64,000 bases of DNA from Gammaproteobacteria bacterium (GTDB lineage: Bacteria > Pseudomonadota > Gammaproteobacteria > DSM-16500), in the NCBI GenBank assembly GCA_021324305.1, contig JAJPJI010000004.1:1-64000 (forward strand), given 5' to 3'. This document shows, piece after piece, positions 52,491-63,153 of the stretch. The number at the start of each line of letters is the position of its first letter. Within the stretch, counting starts at the first letter, position 1. Both the position numbers and the translations under genes were made by a program. The notes under the pieces are model-generated. The model did no database searches. It had not been told where the DNA came from and saw only the letters and a program-made list of their open reading frames with translations.

Positions 52491-53841
52491 CTCCTGGATC
52501 AGCAAGTGAATTGCTGTAATTGAAAAATGAATCGTAAAAGGCTGTGGTAGGCAAGGGAAGGAATTCCTGTTCAAGGTTCTGTGATAATAGTTCTGGTTCT
52601 GATAACGCAGTGATATCAACAGAAGCTGTGTTGGTATTCCTGCTGAAGAATGCATTCTGCGATGCAGTCAATAGTGCATAGTCATCGGAAAAAAAACTTT
52701 GTGGGTTGACGGTGAATAATTCCGCTGAATCCGGTTGGTTTGTATCTGTGATTTCCAGAGATTCATGGATGTTTGTGACGGCAGAATTTACGATTGACTC
52801 AATGGATTGAGCGAAATGAGAAAGAATTTTTGCAAGCGCAGCTTTGGCGAACTTTTCCCTGCTCCGGTGTAACTGGGCCGATAACTGATTGGATTCCTCA
52901 CGTTCGCTTTGACGCCTGTTAGCCTGAACATCATGTCTATGACGTTTATTGTATCTTGATTGAGCACTTTTAACTTCCATTGAAACTTTTTCTCGAATGT
53001 CAGCCGCGGCAGTCGCATCAATACTTTTTAATATATCCATTAACCTGGGATAATATTCACTTACCCTGGAATCCTTTTTGTAAGCCTCCGCAATAGAGTA
53101 CAGATTGTTTGCTATTGCTTGTAATTTAATATCCAGAAAATGAGTTTGCTGCAACACGGAGATATGGACAATGACATCGTTTAATAATCTTGAAATGACT
53201 TCACGGGAATAATTTTGGGTCACTCTGTGATGGGCGGCCGAAATTCTTCCTGTTTCCAGCCTGCCTTGATTCAAGGGTTGCTCTGATCTTCTGACTCTCT
53301 TGCTGGATTGTTTTTTTGCATCGATTTTTTTGTCTTCTGCGGATTGGGAAAAATCGATTTCCAATGCTTGTGCGTGCTGTGGATTGAGTTCAGACAATAA
53401 ACTGATTAATCCATAATAGCTATTGATATTTTCGTTATGCAATCTGCCAATTTCGTTTAGCGTTCGAGCTATTTTCTGACTTAAAAGGAAATTGGGTACG
53501 GAAACATCATGGGCTGTTGTTAATGGCGGAAGCATCTGGCTGGCAGGCCTGACTGCAATGAATTTTATGACACCATGATTTATTTCTATGATATTTTTAT
53601 TGATCAGTGCCTGAATGACAGTGTCAAATGATTGACCTGGGTCGACGTCAGAATATAAATTCCGCAAACTATCTGTATCGATGCAAAATTCATACTGATA
53701 TTTTAATATGGTTTCCACCATCAGTAACTCAGGCGCATTGATCACTTCTGTCTCGCTCAGTTCGTAATCTACTTGCGAAAATGTCGCAGGATCAATTGAG
53801 TCAATGAGCCTGAATACCTGATTATAAGTTAGTTGCACCAA
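52438..53841 (-). CDS. Unknown large helical protein, candidate secreted effector (TTG or GTG start)
   Basis: 467 aa frame, basic clusters KKQSSKRVRRSE and NKRHRHDVQANRRQSER, acidic C-terminal region. Confidence 0.6.
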   Translation of the reverse strand: MVQLTYNQVFRLIDSIDPATFSQVDYELSETEVINAPELLMVETILKYQYEFCIDTDSLRNLYSDVDPGQSFDTVIQALINKNIIEINHGVIKFIAVRPASQMLPPLTTAHDVSVPNFLLSQKIARTLNEIGRLHNENINSYYGLISLLSELNPQHAQALEIDFSQSAEDKKIDAKKQSSKRVRRSEQPLNQGRLETGRISAAHHRVTQNYSREVISRLLNDVIVHISVLQQTHFLDIKLQAIANNLYSIAEAYKKDSRVSEYYPRLMDILKSIDATAAADIREKVSMEVKSAQSRYNKRHRHDVQANRRQSEREESNQLSAQLHRSREKFAKAALAKILSHFAQSIESIVNSAVTNIHESLEITDTNQPDSAELFTVNPQSFFSDDYALLTASQNAFFSRNTNTASVDITALSEPELLSQNLEQEFLPLPTTAFYDSFFNYSNSLADPGVNNEQPHDQLGTAPLPF

Positions 53842-53871
53842 GATAGCCTCGTTGTTTATTTTAAAAATACC

Positions 53872-54900
53872 CTAGTCCCAGTTCATGATTACCTTGCCAG
53901 AAAAACCGGAGCGCATTGTGTCAAATGCTTTCTGATAATCATTTATCGAAAATTCATGGGTGATGACTGGTGCGATATTCAAGCCGCTCTGCAGCATGGT
54001 TATCATCTTGTACCAGGTGTCATACATTTCGCGGCCATATATGCCCTTGAGTACCAGACCCTTCATGATAATCTGGCTCCAGTCTATCCCCGTGTTATGC
54101 GGTAAGAAGCCCAGAAGTGCTATTTTGCCGGCGTGATTCATATGCGTAATCATGTCGTTGAAAGCTCTCGGATTGCCAGACATTTCCAGTCCGACATCGA
54201 ATCCTTCTTTCATGTCCAGCTGGTCCATCACTTGCTTGAGTGTAGTTTTGGCTGCATTAATTGCAAGCGTCGCGCCCATTTTTTCAGCCAGTTTCAGGCG
54301 ATATTCGTTGACATCTGTTATTACTACATAACGCGCGCCAACGTGACGGGCAATGGCTGCAGCCATGATACCAACGGGCCCGGCTCCAGTGATCAGGACA
54401 TCTTCGCCAACCAGATCGAAGGATAATGCTGTATGGGTTGCATTGCCGAACGGGTCCAGGATAGAAGCCTGCTTATCAGGAATGGAATCAGGAATTGGAT
54501 AGGCGTTGGTGGCTGGAATTGACAGGTATTCTGCAAAACATCCATTGCGCGTGACGCCTACGCTGACATTTTTGCGGCATAGATGTGAACGACCGGCACG
54601 GCAATTGCGGCAGTGTCCACAAGCAATATGACCTTCGCCTGATACTCGGTCACCCAATTTGAAATAGGTATCCACTTCCTTGCCAATTTCTACAACTTCA
54701 CCAACAAATTCATGACCAGCAACAAGAGGAACTTTAATGTGTTCCTGTGCCCATTCATCCCAGTTGTAGATATGAATATCGGTACCGCAGATGGCGGTTT
54801 TTTTAACTTTGATTAAAACATCATTGGGGCCAACGGTTGGAACAGGGACGTCTTGCATCCATATTCCGGTTTCAGGTTTTGCTTTAACGAGTGCTTTCAT
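53872..54900 (-). CDS. tdh: L-threonine 3-dehydrogenase
   Basis: [75 protein letters not shown]. Confidence 0.97.
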   Translation of the reverse strand: MKALVKAKPETGIWMQDVPVPTVGPNDVLIKVKKTAICGTDIHIYNWDEWAQEHIKVPLVAGHEFVGEVVEIGKEVDTYFKLGDRVSGEGHIACGHCRNCRAGRSHLCRKNVSVGVTRNGCFAEYLSIPATNAYPIPDSIPDKQASILDPFGNATHTALSFDLVGEDVLITGAGPVGIMAAAIARHVGARYVVITDVNEYRLKLAEKMGATLAINAAKTTLKQVMDQLDMKEGFDVGLEMSGNPRAFNDMITHMNHAGKIALLGFLPHNTGIDWSQIIMKGLVLKGIYGREMYDTWYKMITMLQSGLNIAPVITHEFSINDYQKAFDTMRSGFSGKVIMNWD

Positions 54901-56101
54901 ATGTGGTTCCTTTAATCACGCCAAGATTTCTGCCGACTTTGGCGAATGCTTGTATTGCCTTATCGAGATGATGTTTTTCGTGTCCTGCGGACATTTGTGT
55001 ACGTATCCTGGCTTGTCCGTGTGGCACAACAGGATACGAGAATCCAATGACATAGACGCCTTCATGCAGCATCTGGTCTGCCATCATGCTTGCAAGTTTG
55101 GCATCACCCAGCATGACAGGAATAATGGGATGGTCGCCAGGAACCAGTCTGAAGCCTAATTTCTCCATGCCATTGCGAAAATAAACACTATTTTCATGTA
55201 CTTTCTGAATCAGGTGCTGACTGGCTTCCAGCATCTCCAGAACCTTGACAGAGGTTGCGGCGATCGTGGGTGCAAGCGTATTCGAAAACAGATAGGGACG
55301 TGAGCGTTGTCTTAACCAGGCAACAATTTCCTTGCGGCTGCTTGTATACCCGCCAGATGCACCGCCTAATGCCTTGCCAAGTGTACCTGTCATGATATCA
55401 ATCCGGCCCATTACACGATGGTACTCGTGTGTGCCACGACCATGATCTCCCATAAAGCCTACTGCATGCGAATCGTCAACCATTACCATGGCATCATATT
55501 TGTCTGCGAGGTCACAAATTGCTGGGAGATTGGCAATGATGCCGTCCATTGAAAACACGCCATCGGTTGCAATCAGTTTCAGGCGGCAATCTGAGGCTTC
55601 CTTGAGTCTTTCTTCAAGATCATGCATGTCGTTATTGTTATAACGAAAACGTTTAGCCTTGCAGAGTCTAATTCCATCGATGATACTGGCATGATTGAGA
55701 GCATCGCTGATAATCGCATCTTCTGGTCCCAGCAATGTTTCGAACAAGCCGCCATTCGCGTCGAAGCAGGAAGAATATAGAATCGTGTCTTCCATGCCGA
55801 GAAAATGACTGATTTTTTCCTCCAGCTGCGTGTGTATTGACTGGGTCCCGCAAATAAAACGCACAGAGGACATGCCGTAGCCATATTTATCCAGGGATTG
55901 TTTGGCTGTTTCGATTAACATCGGATCGTCAGCCAAACCGAGATAATTATTCGCGCATAAATTGATGACTTCAGATCCATCCTGGAGCTGAATGACAGCT
56001 TGTTGCGGAGACGTGATGACGCGCTCGTGCTTGTAAAGTCCGGCTTCTTTCAAATGCTGCAATTCCCGGGCAAGAAATTGCAAAAATTCTTCTTTTTTCA
56101 T
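54884..56101 (-). CDS. kbl: Glycine C-acetyltransferase (2-amino-3-ketobutyrate CoA ligase)
   Basis: [47 protein letters not shown]. Confidence 0.97.
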   Translation of the reverse strand: MKKEEFLQFLARELQHLKEAGLYKHERVITSPQQAVIQLQDGSEVINLCANNYLGLADDPMLIETAKQSLDKYGYGMSSVRFICGTQSIHTQLEEKISHFLGMEDTILYSSCFDANGGLFETLLGPEDAIISDALNHASIIDGIRLCKAKRFRYNNNDMHDLEERLKEASDCRLKLIATDGVFSMDGIIANLPAICDLADKYDAMVMVDDSHAVGFMGDHGRGTHEYHRVMGRIDIMTGTLGKALGGASGGYTSSRKEIVAWLRQRSRPYLFSNTLAPTIAATSVKVLEMLEASQHLIQKVHENSVYFRNGMEKLGFRLVPGDHPIIPVMLGDAKLASMMADQMLHEGVYVIGFSYPVVPHGQARIRTQMSAGHEKHHLDKAIQAFAKVGRNLGVIKGTTYESTR

Positions 56102-56209
56102 AAGTGCTCCCAAATGTGGTTGCTGGGATTATGGACCATGATTCAACCCGGAGACAAGAGGCGCCAATCGCGCACCTCATGTCTCCAGGCAATGCAGGTA
56201 TATTAAAAT

Positions 56210-57229
56210 CTATTGATTGGCGGCTGACAGTAAATGCAGCTTCCAGCGAGCAGAAAGCTCAGAAATAACAGCCTGGGCGCGCACACTGTTTCCAGCTTCA
56301 TCCAGAGGAGGGGAGAAAACAACGATAGCCATTTTGTTGGGTACGACAGCGAGAATGCCGCCGCCAACGCCGCTTTTGGCTGGAATGCCCACTTTCCACC
56401 ACCACTCGCCACTGTTTTCATATAATCCATTAACTACCATTTCTGACAGTGTATCCTGGACAAACCGGGCAGGTATGACGCGTTGATGTGTTTGCGGATT
56501 GATCCCGCCGTTTGCAAGTGTTGCTCCCATTAATGCCAATTGTTTTGCTGTCACCATGACTGAGCAGGCTTTTGTATAACGGTCAACGGCATCCATTGGA
56601 TCGCCATACATCATTCCGTATGACTCAAGTAATTCCGCGATGGCACGATTATGTTGATTAGTTGCCATTTCAGATTGATACACAGCCTTGCCCAGATAAG
56701 GTTTGCCATCGCTTAGATCCTGCATCAGGTGCAACACTCGTTCCCACTTGGCTGCACTGCCGCTTCCCTTGATGGTGCTTGTGACCTGTATCGCGCCGGC
56801 ATTTACAAGCGGATTTTGCAGGTGATCGGGTTTTTCCTCGATTGATAAAACTGAATTAAAACGATGACCTGTCGCATTCAGGCCGATTTTATCAGTAATG
56901 AATTGTTCACCGTTATCCTGTAGTGCAAGCGCATACGCAAACGGCTTGGAAATCGATTCAATGGCAAAGGGAACGTTTATATCACCAATGGAGAATACCT
57001 TGCCGTCGACTGTGACGATCGCTATCCCAAAATAATCAGGATTCACTTTGGCTAATTCAGGTATGTAATCAGCATTCTTGCCTGACTTTAATGACTTGTA
57101 TTTTTCATATACATCTTTAAGTGTTTGGTCTGGGCTGGACAAAAACTTTAGTTCACCAGCTTGTGTGTAAAGCGAACTGAACGTAAAAGTAACTAGAAAC
57201 AAAAACATCATTATTTTCTTTGTAGTCAT
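56210..57229 (-). CDS. glsA: Glutaminase with N-terminal signal peptide
   Basis: IPELAKVNPDYFGIAIVTVDGKVFSIGDINVPFAIESISKPFAYALAL; PLVNAGAI; leading MTTKKIMMFLFLVTFTFSSLYTQAG. Confidence 0.93.
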   Translation of the reverse strand: MTTKKIMMFLFLVTFTFSSLYTQAGELKFLSSPDQTLKDVYEKYKSLKSGKNADYIPELAKVNPDYFGIAIVTVDGKVFSIGDINVPFAIESISKPFAYALALQDNGEQFITDKIGLNATGHRFNSVLSIEEKPDHLQNPLVNAGAIQVTSTIKGSGSAAKWERVLHLMQDLSDGKPYLGKAVYQSEMATNQHNRAIAELLESYGMMYGDPMDAVDRYTKACSVMVTAKQLALMGATLANGGINPQTHQRVIPARFVQDTLSEMVVNGLYENSGEWWWKVGIPAKSGVGGGILAVVPNKMAIVVFSPPLDEAGNSVRAQAVISELSARWKLHLLSAANQ

Positions 57230-57268
57230 GATAACCTCGTTGGATATTTGCCGGTTTGGCAATTTATT

Positions 57269-57982
57269 TTAATAACCTGGAAAGTCTTCGATTCTGATTT
57301 TATCTTCGTTAATCCCCATTTCTACCAGTGTTTCCTGCAATGCAGTCACCATCGCTGGCGATCCACAGATGTAATATACGGGAATATCAATATCAGGAAT
57401 GATTTTTTTGATCAACGTGTGTGTGATAAAACCGGTTTCTCCATGCCATTTGTCATCGGGGTTAGCCATGACAGGAACAAAGGTGAAATTCGGGTTTTGA
57501 CTTTGAAGTGAATGGAGGTCTTCAAGGTAAGCGGCATCATCCGGTGTCTGGTTGCCATAAAATAAAATTATTTTTTGCTGCGAACGATGTTGGGCGGCGT
57601 ATTTGATCATGCTGTAAAAAGGTGTGATACCAATCCCGCCAGCAATAAAGACGGCAGGAACAGTGGTGTCTGCGTGCAGGGTAAAATTTCCGCTCGGCCC
57701 GGCAAACTTGATTTCACTTCCGATTGGCAAGGAATTCAATACCCGTTTGTAAGCAGAGGTCTGTATCCGCATCGCGATTGTTATATAATTCTCGTCTGGC
57801 GTACTGACCAATGAGAAGCGGCGTGTGATTCCTCCCGCGTCGGTTTCAGCGGGATTGATCAGGGTAAATCCTGCGTATTGGCCAGGAATATAGTCAAGAC
57901 CGGCGGGTTTCTCGAATACGTATTCTACGGTGTTTCTGGCAATCTGGCATTTGTTTAACAGTTTGAGCTTATGAATTGGCAT
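57269..57982 (-). CDS. FAD-binding oxidoreductase (ferredoxin-NADP reductase-like)
   Basis: PGQYAGFTL, RRFSLVSTP, AGGIGITPFYSMI, YICGSPAMV. Confidence 0.88.
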   Translation of the reverse strand: MPIHKLKLLNKCQIARNTVEYVFEKPAGLDYIPGQYAGFTLINPAETDAGGITRRFSLVSTPDENYITIAMRIQTSAYKRVLNSLPIGSEIKFAGPSGNFTLHADTTVPAVFIAGGIGITPFYSMIKYAAQHRSQQKIILFYGNQTPDDAAYLEDLHSLQSQNPNFTFVPVMANPDDKWHGETGFITHTLIKKIIPDIDIPVYYICGSPAMVTALQETLVEMGINEDKIRIEDFPGY

Positions 57983-58165
57983 ATTTTTACTCGTGTATAT
58001 GTCATTGTTATGCAAAAGGATTATCAGAAGAAGAAAACCTTCTTGTAAGCGGCTGTGATTATCCCTGAAGCGTGAGCATAATCTTAATATATATTTGATG
58101 TTTTCAATAGAGAGGAACGCGCCCTGACGCAACGGAAAGCGCAGGGGGATGGCCAATTTGAGGTA

Positions 58166-58444
58166 TTACTTGATACGAAATGACTTGGTTTTCTTGTTGC
58201 CAATCCCTATATTTGAGGATAATTCCAGGACTGATTTTTTGTTTTCTTCGGTTTTGAGAGCCGGGAAACGGGTGAACAAACGGTAAACAAATTCACTTAT
58301 CTGAATTTGTCCTGACTTGTTTTCCGGAATCAATGTTTCCGGATGGTTTAACACACGTACAACCTTATCGAGCTCTTTGCGTGCATCATAGGTGGTACCC
58401 TTGATGCTGCTTACGAACTTGATAAGATCTGTTTTATATGACAT
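58166..58444 (-). CDS. Hypothetical protein
   Basis: 92 aa frame with upstream RBS. Confidence 0.5.
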   Translation of the reverse strand: MSYKTDLIKFVSSIKGTTYDARKELDKVVRVLNHPETLIPENKSGQIQISEFVYRLFTRFPALKTEENKKSVLELSSNIGIGNKKTKSFRIK

Positions 58445-58509
58445 TGGATTTCACCTCTAAATTTCCAATCTAATATCAGTATAGCAACCAAATTTAAAGA
58501 GAAGCTTAA

Positions 58510-58785
58510 ATGAAAGACAGCGAAATAAATATTTTTTTGAATAATTTAACCAAACTGCAGTGGGCCTGTCGTCGAGGAATGCTGGAACTTGATGTTTTAT
58601 TGGGAAATTTTTTGAATGAGGCTTATCCGGGGTTGTCAGATGATAACAAAAAGCGGTTTGTACGGCTGCTTGGCTATCCGGATCCTGAATTATTAACCTG
58701 GCTCATGGGTAGTGAGATACCGGAAGACCAGGACCTTGCCATTATCACCGATTTGATCAGACAGCATGCGCGATCACGTTTTTAA
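58510..58785 (+). CDS. sdhE: FAD assembly factor SdhE (YgfY/CptB family)
   Basis: LQWACRRGMLELDVLLGNFL RGxxE motif. Confidence 0.92.
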   Translation: MKDSEINIFLNNLTKLQWACRRGMLELDVLLGNFLNEAYPGLSDDNKKRFVRLLGYPDPELLTWLMGSEIPEDQDLAIITDLIRQHARSRF

Positions 58786-59197
58786 ATTCATACCTTCCAG
58801 GGTATATCTGTCAGCCATGACCGTCATCCTGGCAGCCAGTGTCCTGATCCTGTTGTCTCTGCCTCTTGGTCTGGCGGCGAAGAGTCTTGCGTTCGCTGTG
58901 CTGGCAGCCTATGGCAGCCATATTTTTTGGCGTTATGGATTATTGAGACATAAACATGCGGTGACTGGGATAAGATGCCTTGGGGATGGGAGCTGGCATC
59001 TTGAGACCCGGGCGGGTATGCGAGCGGCTGAGTTAAGCGGGGATAGCACAGTGACAGGTCTGATTTCCATCTTGCGGTTCAGGACTGGAACAGGCCTTTT
59101 GAAACATTCCTGTATCGTCCTGCGGGATTCGTTTGTACAACCCGATTGTTACCGGCAAATGCTGGTAATTCTGCGGATGAAGCGTCAGGAATCCTGA
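58766..59197 (+). CDS. YgfX/CptA-like membrane protein
   Basis: Overlaps sdhE, two hydrophobic segments, LGDGSWHL pattern. Confidence 0.75.
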   Translation: MRDHVFKFIPSRVYLSAMTVILAASVLILLSLPLGLAAKSLAFAVLAAYGSHIFWRYGLLRHKHAVTGIRCLGDGSWHLETRAGMRAAELSGDSTVTGLISILRFRTGTGLLKHSCIVLRDSFVQPDCYRQMLVILRMKRQES

Positions 59198-59205
59198 TCG
59201 GCATG

Positions 59206-59589
59206 TTATCTGTCTACGGGGTGCGGTTTGCCTGAATCATCAATGGCAACGAATGTAAAAAGTCCCTGGGCTGCCTTTTCGTTATGTTCCGCATTAATAG
59301 CCAGTGTCCAGACTTCGATACTGAATTGCATTGAGGTTCGGCCAACTTTTAACAGTTCTGCATAGAATGAAACGGTATCGCCTACACTGACTGGCTTGAT
59401 GAATGTCAGGGAGTCAATTGCAACCGTGACCGCGCGGCTGCGGGCACGCCGCTTGGCGGCGATACCAGCACCCATATCCATATATGAGACCAGCCATCCG
59501 CCAAAAATATCACCATTTGCATTGGTATCGGCAGGCATGGCAACTATCTGGATGACTAACTGACCTTGGGGATGGGTTCTTTCTGGCAT
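59206..59589 (-). CDS. Acyl-CoA thioesterase (YciA-like hotdog)
   Basis: PADTNANGDIFGGWLVSYMDMGAGIAAKRRA. Confidence 0.9.
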   Translation of the reverse strand: MPERTHPQGQLVIQIVAMPADTNANGDIFGGWLVSYMDMGAGIAAKRRARSRAVTVAIDSLTFIKPVSVGDTVSFYAELLKVGRTSMQFSIEVWTLAINAEHNEKAAQGLFTFVAIDDSGKPHPVDR

Positions 59590-59827
59590 GTAACGTCCTT
59601 ATCTGTTTGGTCATATAAAAAACAAATGTGGCCATGGCAACAGCGCAACAAAACCCTGTTCCTGGCAACTTATTCCACGACAATGACTATTATCGTTGAT
59701 CAGGGGCTGATTCGACAACAGCTGCCTCAGGATTCTCCAGCACATCTGATGAAATATACCTAAATTTTTGGAATATTATCGAAAAATACGTTACCATCAT
59801 TCCCCTTATTAGGGTATACAACAAGCT

Positions 59828-61624
59828 ATGCAAAATATTCGTAATTTTTCAATCATTGCTCATATCGATCATGGTAAATCGACGCTTGCTGACCGGCTGA
59901 TTCAGCTGTGTGGCGGACTGAGTGAGCGCGAGATGCAGGCTCAGGTTCTGGACTCCATGGATCTCGAACGCGAACGCGGGATCACTATCAAGGCGCACAG
60001 TGTGACTCTGAATTACAAGGCGCGAAATGGTGAAACCTACCAGCTCAATTTTATCGATACCCCCGGCCATGTGGATTTTTCTTATGAGGTGTCCCGTTCA
60101 CTAGCCGCATGTGAAGGTGCGCTTTTGGTAGTGGATGCTGGCCAGGGAGTGGAAGCACAGACTGTCGCTGTATGTTATACCGCCCTGGATCAGGGACTGG
60201 AAGTGGTTCCGGTTCTTAACAAGATTGATTTGCCCCAGGCTGATCCGGAGCGTGTGATTCATGAAATTGAGGATATTATTGGCCTGGAGGCACAAAATGC
60301 AGTCAGGATCAGTGCGAAACAGGGTGTCGGGGTTGAAGACTTGCTAGAGCGTCTGATAAAGGATATTCCTGCGCCGGTTGGGAATGTGGAAGCGCCTTTA
60401 CAGGCATTAATTATTGATTCATGGTTTGATTCATACCTGGGTGTGGTTTCTCTGGTACGAGTTAAAAATGGCGTCCTGAAGACAGGCGAAAAAATGCAGG
60501 TGATGTCTACTGGCAGGGCATATGAGGTCACTGGCATTGGAGTGTTTACCCCAAAAAGATTATCTACCGATATTTTGCGTGCGGGTGAAGTTGGTTATGT
60601 TATTGCCGGTATCAAGGACATTAATGGAGCGCCTGTCGGTGACACGCTGACCCATGCGCATAAACCGGCAACTGAAATGCTTCCCGGTTTTAAAAAGGTC
60701 AAACCCCAGGTATATGCCGGATTATTTCCTATCCACTCGGATGATTTTCCTGCGCTTAGAGATGCATTGAGTAAACTGCGCCTCAATGATGCCGCACTGT
60801 TTTTTGAACCAGAATCATCCGAAGCGCTAGGGTTCGGATTTCGCTGCGGATTTCTTGGCATGCTGCATATGGAAATTGTCCAGGAACGTCTGGAGCGAGA
60901 GTATAATCTTGAATTAATTACCACTGCCCCAACTGTCATATACGAGGTCTTGACGACAAAAGGGGAAGTATTGCATGTTGACAATCCATCCAAACTGCCT
61001 GTTGTGAATAATATTGAAGAGATACGCGAGCCAATTGCCAAGGCTAATATCCTGGTACCGCAGGCTCATCTTGGCAGTGTGATTACCTTGTGCGTTGAAA
61101 AGCGCGGTGTTCAGAAAAGTATGCTGTTCCATGGTAACCAGGTGGCGTTGGTTTATGAACTGCCTATGGCGGAAATTGTCATGGATTTTTTTGACAGGCT
61201 GAAGTCAGTCAGTCGTGGCTATGCTTCTTTGGATTACAGCTTTTCACATTTTCAGGCTGCCGATTTGGTAAAATTGGACATATTGATTAATGGGGATCGT
61301 GTGGACGCTCTGGCCACCATTGTTCATCGGGAACAGGCGCAGGCGCGCGGTCGGCTTGTAACGGAAAAAATGCGTGAGCTGATCCCAAGGCAAATGTTTG
61401 ATGTGGCCGTACAAGCAGCAATAGGCGGTAATATTATTGCCAGACAAACAGTCAAAGCCATGCGCAAGAATGTGACAGCAAAATGTTATGGCGGAGATAT
61501 TACACGTAAACGCAAGCTGCTCGAAAAGCAAAAAGAGGGAAAAAAACGCATGAAGCAGCTTGGCAGCGTTGAGGTGCCGCAAGAGGCATTTCTTGCAGTA
61601 TTGAAAATTGATGAAAAGAAGTGA
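59828..61624 (+). CDS. lepA: Elongation factor 4
   Basis: [53 protein letters not shown]. Confidence 0.98.
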   Translation: MQNIRNFSIIAHIDHGKSTLADRLIQLCGGLSEREMQAQVLDSMDLERERGITIKAHSVTLNYKARNGETYQLNFIDTPGHVDFSYEVSRSLAACEGALLVVDAGQGVEAQTVAVCYTALDQGLEVVPVLNKIDLPQADPERVIHEIEDIIGLEAQNAVRISAKQGVGVEDLLERLIKDIPAPVGNVEAPLQALIIDSWFDSYLGVVSLVRVKNGVLKTGEKMQVMSTGRAYEVTGIGVFTPKRLSTDILRAGEVGYVIAGIKDINGAPVGDTLTHAHKPATEMLPGFKKVKPQVYAGLFPIHSDDFPALRDALSKLRLNDAALFFEPESSEALGFGFRCGFLGMLHMEIVQERLEREYNLELITTAPTVIYEVLTTKGEVLHVDNPSKLPVVNNIEEIREPIAKANILVPQAHLGSVITLCVEKRGVQKSMLFHGNQVALVYELPMAEIVMDFFDRLKSVSRGYASLDYSFSHFQAADLVKLDILINGDRVDALATIVHREQAQARGRLVTEKMRELIPRQMFDVAVQAAIGGNIIARQTVKAMRKNVTAKCYGGDITRKRKLLEKQKEGKKRMKQLGSVEVPQEAFLAVLKIDEKK

Positions 61625-61681
61625 GTTTGCCTGGTTTGCTTGCGGGAATGAAACTGGTTTTTAAAGGAATGAGAGTGCACA

Positions 61682-62473
61682 ATGAATTTTAACTTTGAAT
61701 TAATTTTATTTTATGCAACCATCATCTGTGGGCTGATAGCTCTCTTTGATATTATTTTTCTGGCACCCAAACGCAAGCTGGAGCATAAGGATACAGAAGA
61801 AGTCAAACTGCCGATCCTGATTGATTATGCCCGGTCATTCTTTCCCATTTTGCTTATTGTGTTTTTGCTGCGTTCATTTTTATATGAACCATTTCGAATC
61901 CCATCGGGTTCGCTAGAGCCCACATTGTTGATGGGCGACTTCATTCTGGTAAACAAATTTGACTATGGTATCCGTTTGCCTGTCATTCACAAGAAAATAT
62001 CTGGCAATGCCATTCCCCAGCGCGGCGATATTATAGTATTCCGCTGGCCACCCAATCCATCTTATGATTTTATCAAGCGTGTTATCGGTCTTCCCGGCGA
62101 TAAAATCAGTTACATTAATAAAGAATTGTATGTTAACGGACAAAAAATTCCCCAGGAATTCCTGAAAAACAGCACAGCGACAGATGAAATGGGTGGTACC
62201 TGGCAAGCAATGGAGAATCAGGAGGATTTGCTGGGTGTCAAGCATCGTATCTTTATTGATTCGACAAAAACCAGCCGTGATTTTCATGACATTGTTGTTC
62301 CGCAAGGGATGTATTTTGTCATGGGAGATAATCGCGATGACAGTGCGGACAGCCGTTACTGGGGATTTGTTCCGGACAAAAATATTGTTGGCAAGGCTGT
62401 GCTGATCTGGTTGAGCTGGGATGGCGCCAACAAGACCATGAGGTTTAATCGGATGGGAAGGTTAATTCATTAA
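61682..62473 (+). CDS. lepB: Signal peptidase I
   Basis: RIPSGSLEPTLLMGDFILV, RVIGLPGD, MGDNRDDSADSRYWGFV. Confidence 0.96.
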   Translation: MNFNFELILFYATIICGLIALFDIIFLAPKRKLEHKDTEEVKLPILIDYARSFFPILLIVFLLRSFLYEPFRIPSGSLEPTLLMGDFILVNKFDYGIRLPVIHKKISGNAIPQRGDIIVFRWPPNPSYDFIKRVIGLPGDKISYINKELYVNGQKIPQEFLKNSTATDEMGGTWQAMENQEDLLGVKHRIFIDSTKTSRDFHDIVVPQGMYFVMGDNRDDSADSRYWGFVPDKNIVGKAVLIWLSWDGANKTMRFNRMGRLIH

Positions 62474-62483
62474 TGGATGCATC

Positions 62484-63149
62484 ATGAGTGATGAATTATC
62501 ACAAAAACTAAAGTATGAATTCCAGCAGCCCAGATATCTAAAAGTGGCGTTGACTCATCGCAGTAAAGGTGGTGAGCATAATGAGCGTCTTGAGTTTTTG
62601 GGTGATGCAGTAGTTAATTTTGTTATTGCTGAAATTCTCTATCAGCAATTTCCCAAAGCGACAGAGGGTGAGCTAAGCCGATGGCGTGCTTCACTGGTAA
62701 ACCGAGACACCCTGGCAGAATTGGCAAAGGAATTTGAACTCGGGCGCTTTTTGTATCTGGGACCAGGCGAATTGCGCAGCGGTGGGAATGAAAGATTATC
62801 CATTCTCTCATGCGCAATGGAAGCCATTATTGGTGCTGTCTATCTGGATGGCGGCTTTGAGGCGGCGCGTGCAAAAATAATTGAATGGTATGATCCGTTA
62901 ATACAGACGTTATCTTCTGCTGCCAGTCATAAGGATCCAAAGACCTTGTTGCAGGAGTACTTGCAAAGCCGCCGTATGCCGCTGCCGATCTATAAAGTGG
63001 ATGTGATAGAAGGAGAAGCTCATCAGCAAACGTTTACAGTCAGCTGCCGGGTTGACGGTATGGAGAATATAACATTGGGCAAAGGCACAAGCCGCCGCCG
63101 CGCTGAACAGGATGCGGCACAGGCGATGCTGGCTATATTGAAGAAATAA
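62484..63149 (+). CDS. rnc: Ribonuclease III
   Basis: NERLEFLGDAV signature and C-terminal dsRBD. Confidence 0.97.
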   Translation: MSDELSQKLKYEFQQPRYLKVALTHRSKGGEHNERLEFLGDAVVNFVIAEILYQQFPKATEGELSRWRASLVNRDTLAELAKEFELGRFLYLGPGELRSGGNERLSILSCAMEAIIGAVYLDGGFEAARAKIIEWYDPLIQTLSSAASHKDPKTLLQEYLQSRRMPLPIYKVDVIEGEAHQQTFTVSCRVDGMENITLGKGTSRRRAEQDAAQAMLAILKK

Positions 63150-63153
63150 CAAT

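Noticed and set aside
58445-58510. TTTAAG...TTTAAA with TATACT upstream of the 58166..58444 gene (minus)
   Set aside because: Half-site spacing is N6 rather than N5 in an AT-rich tract; too weak to claim.
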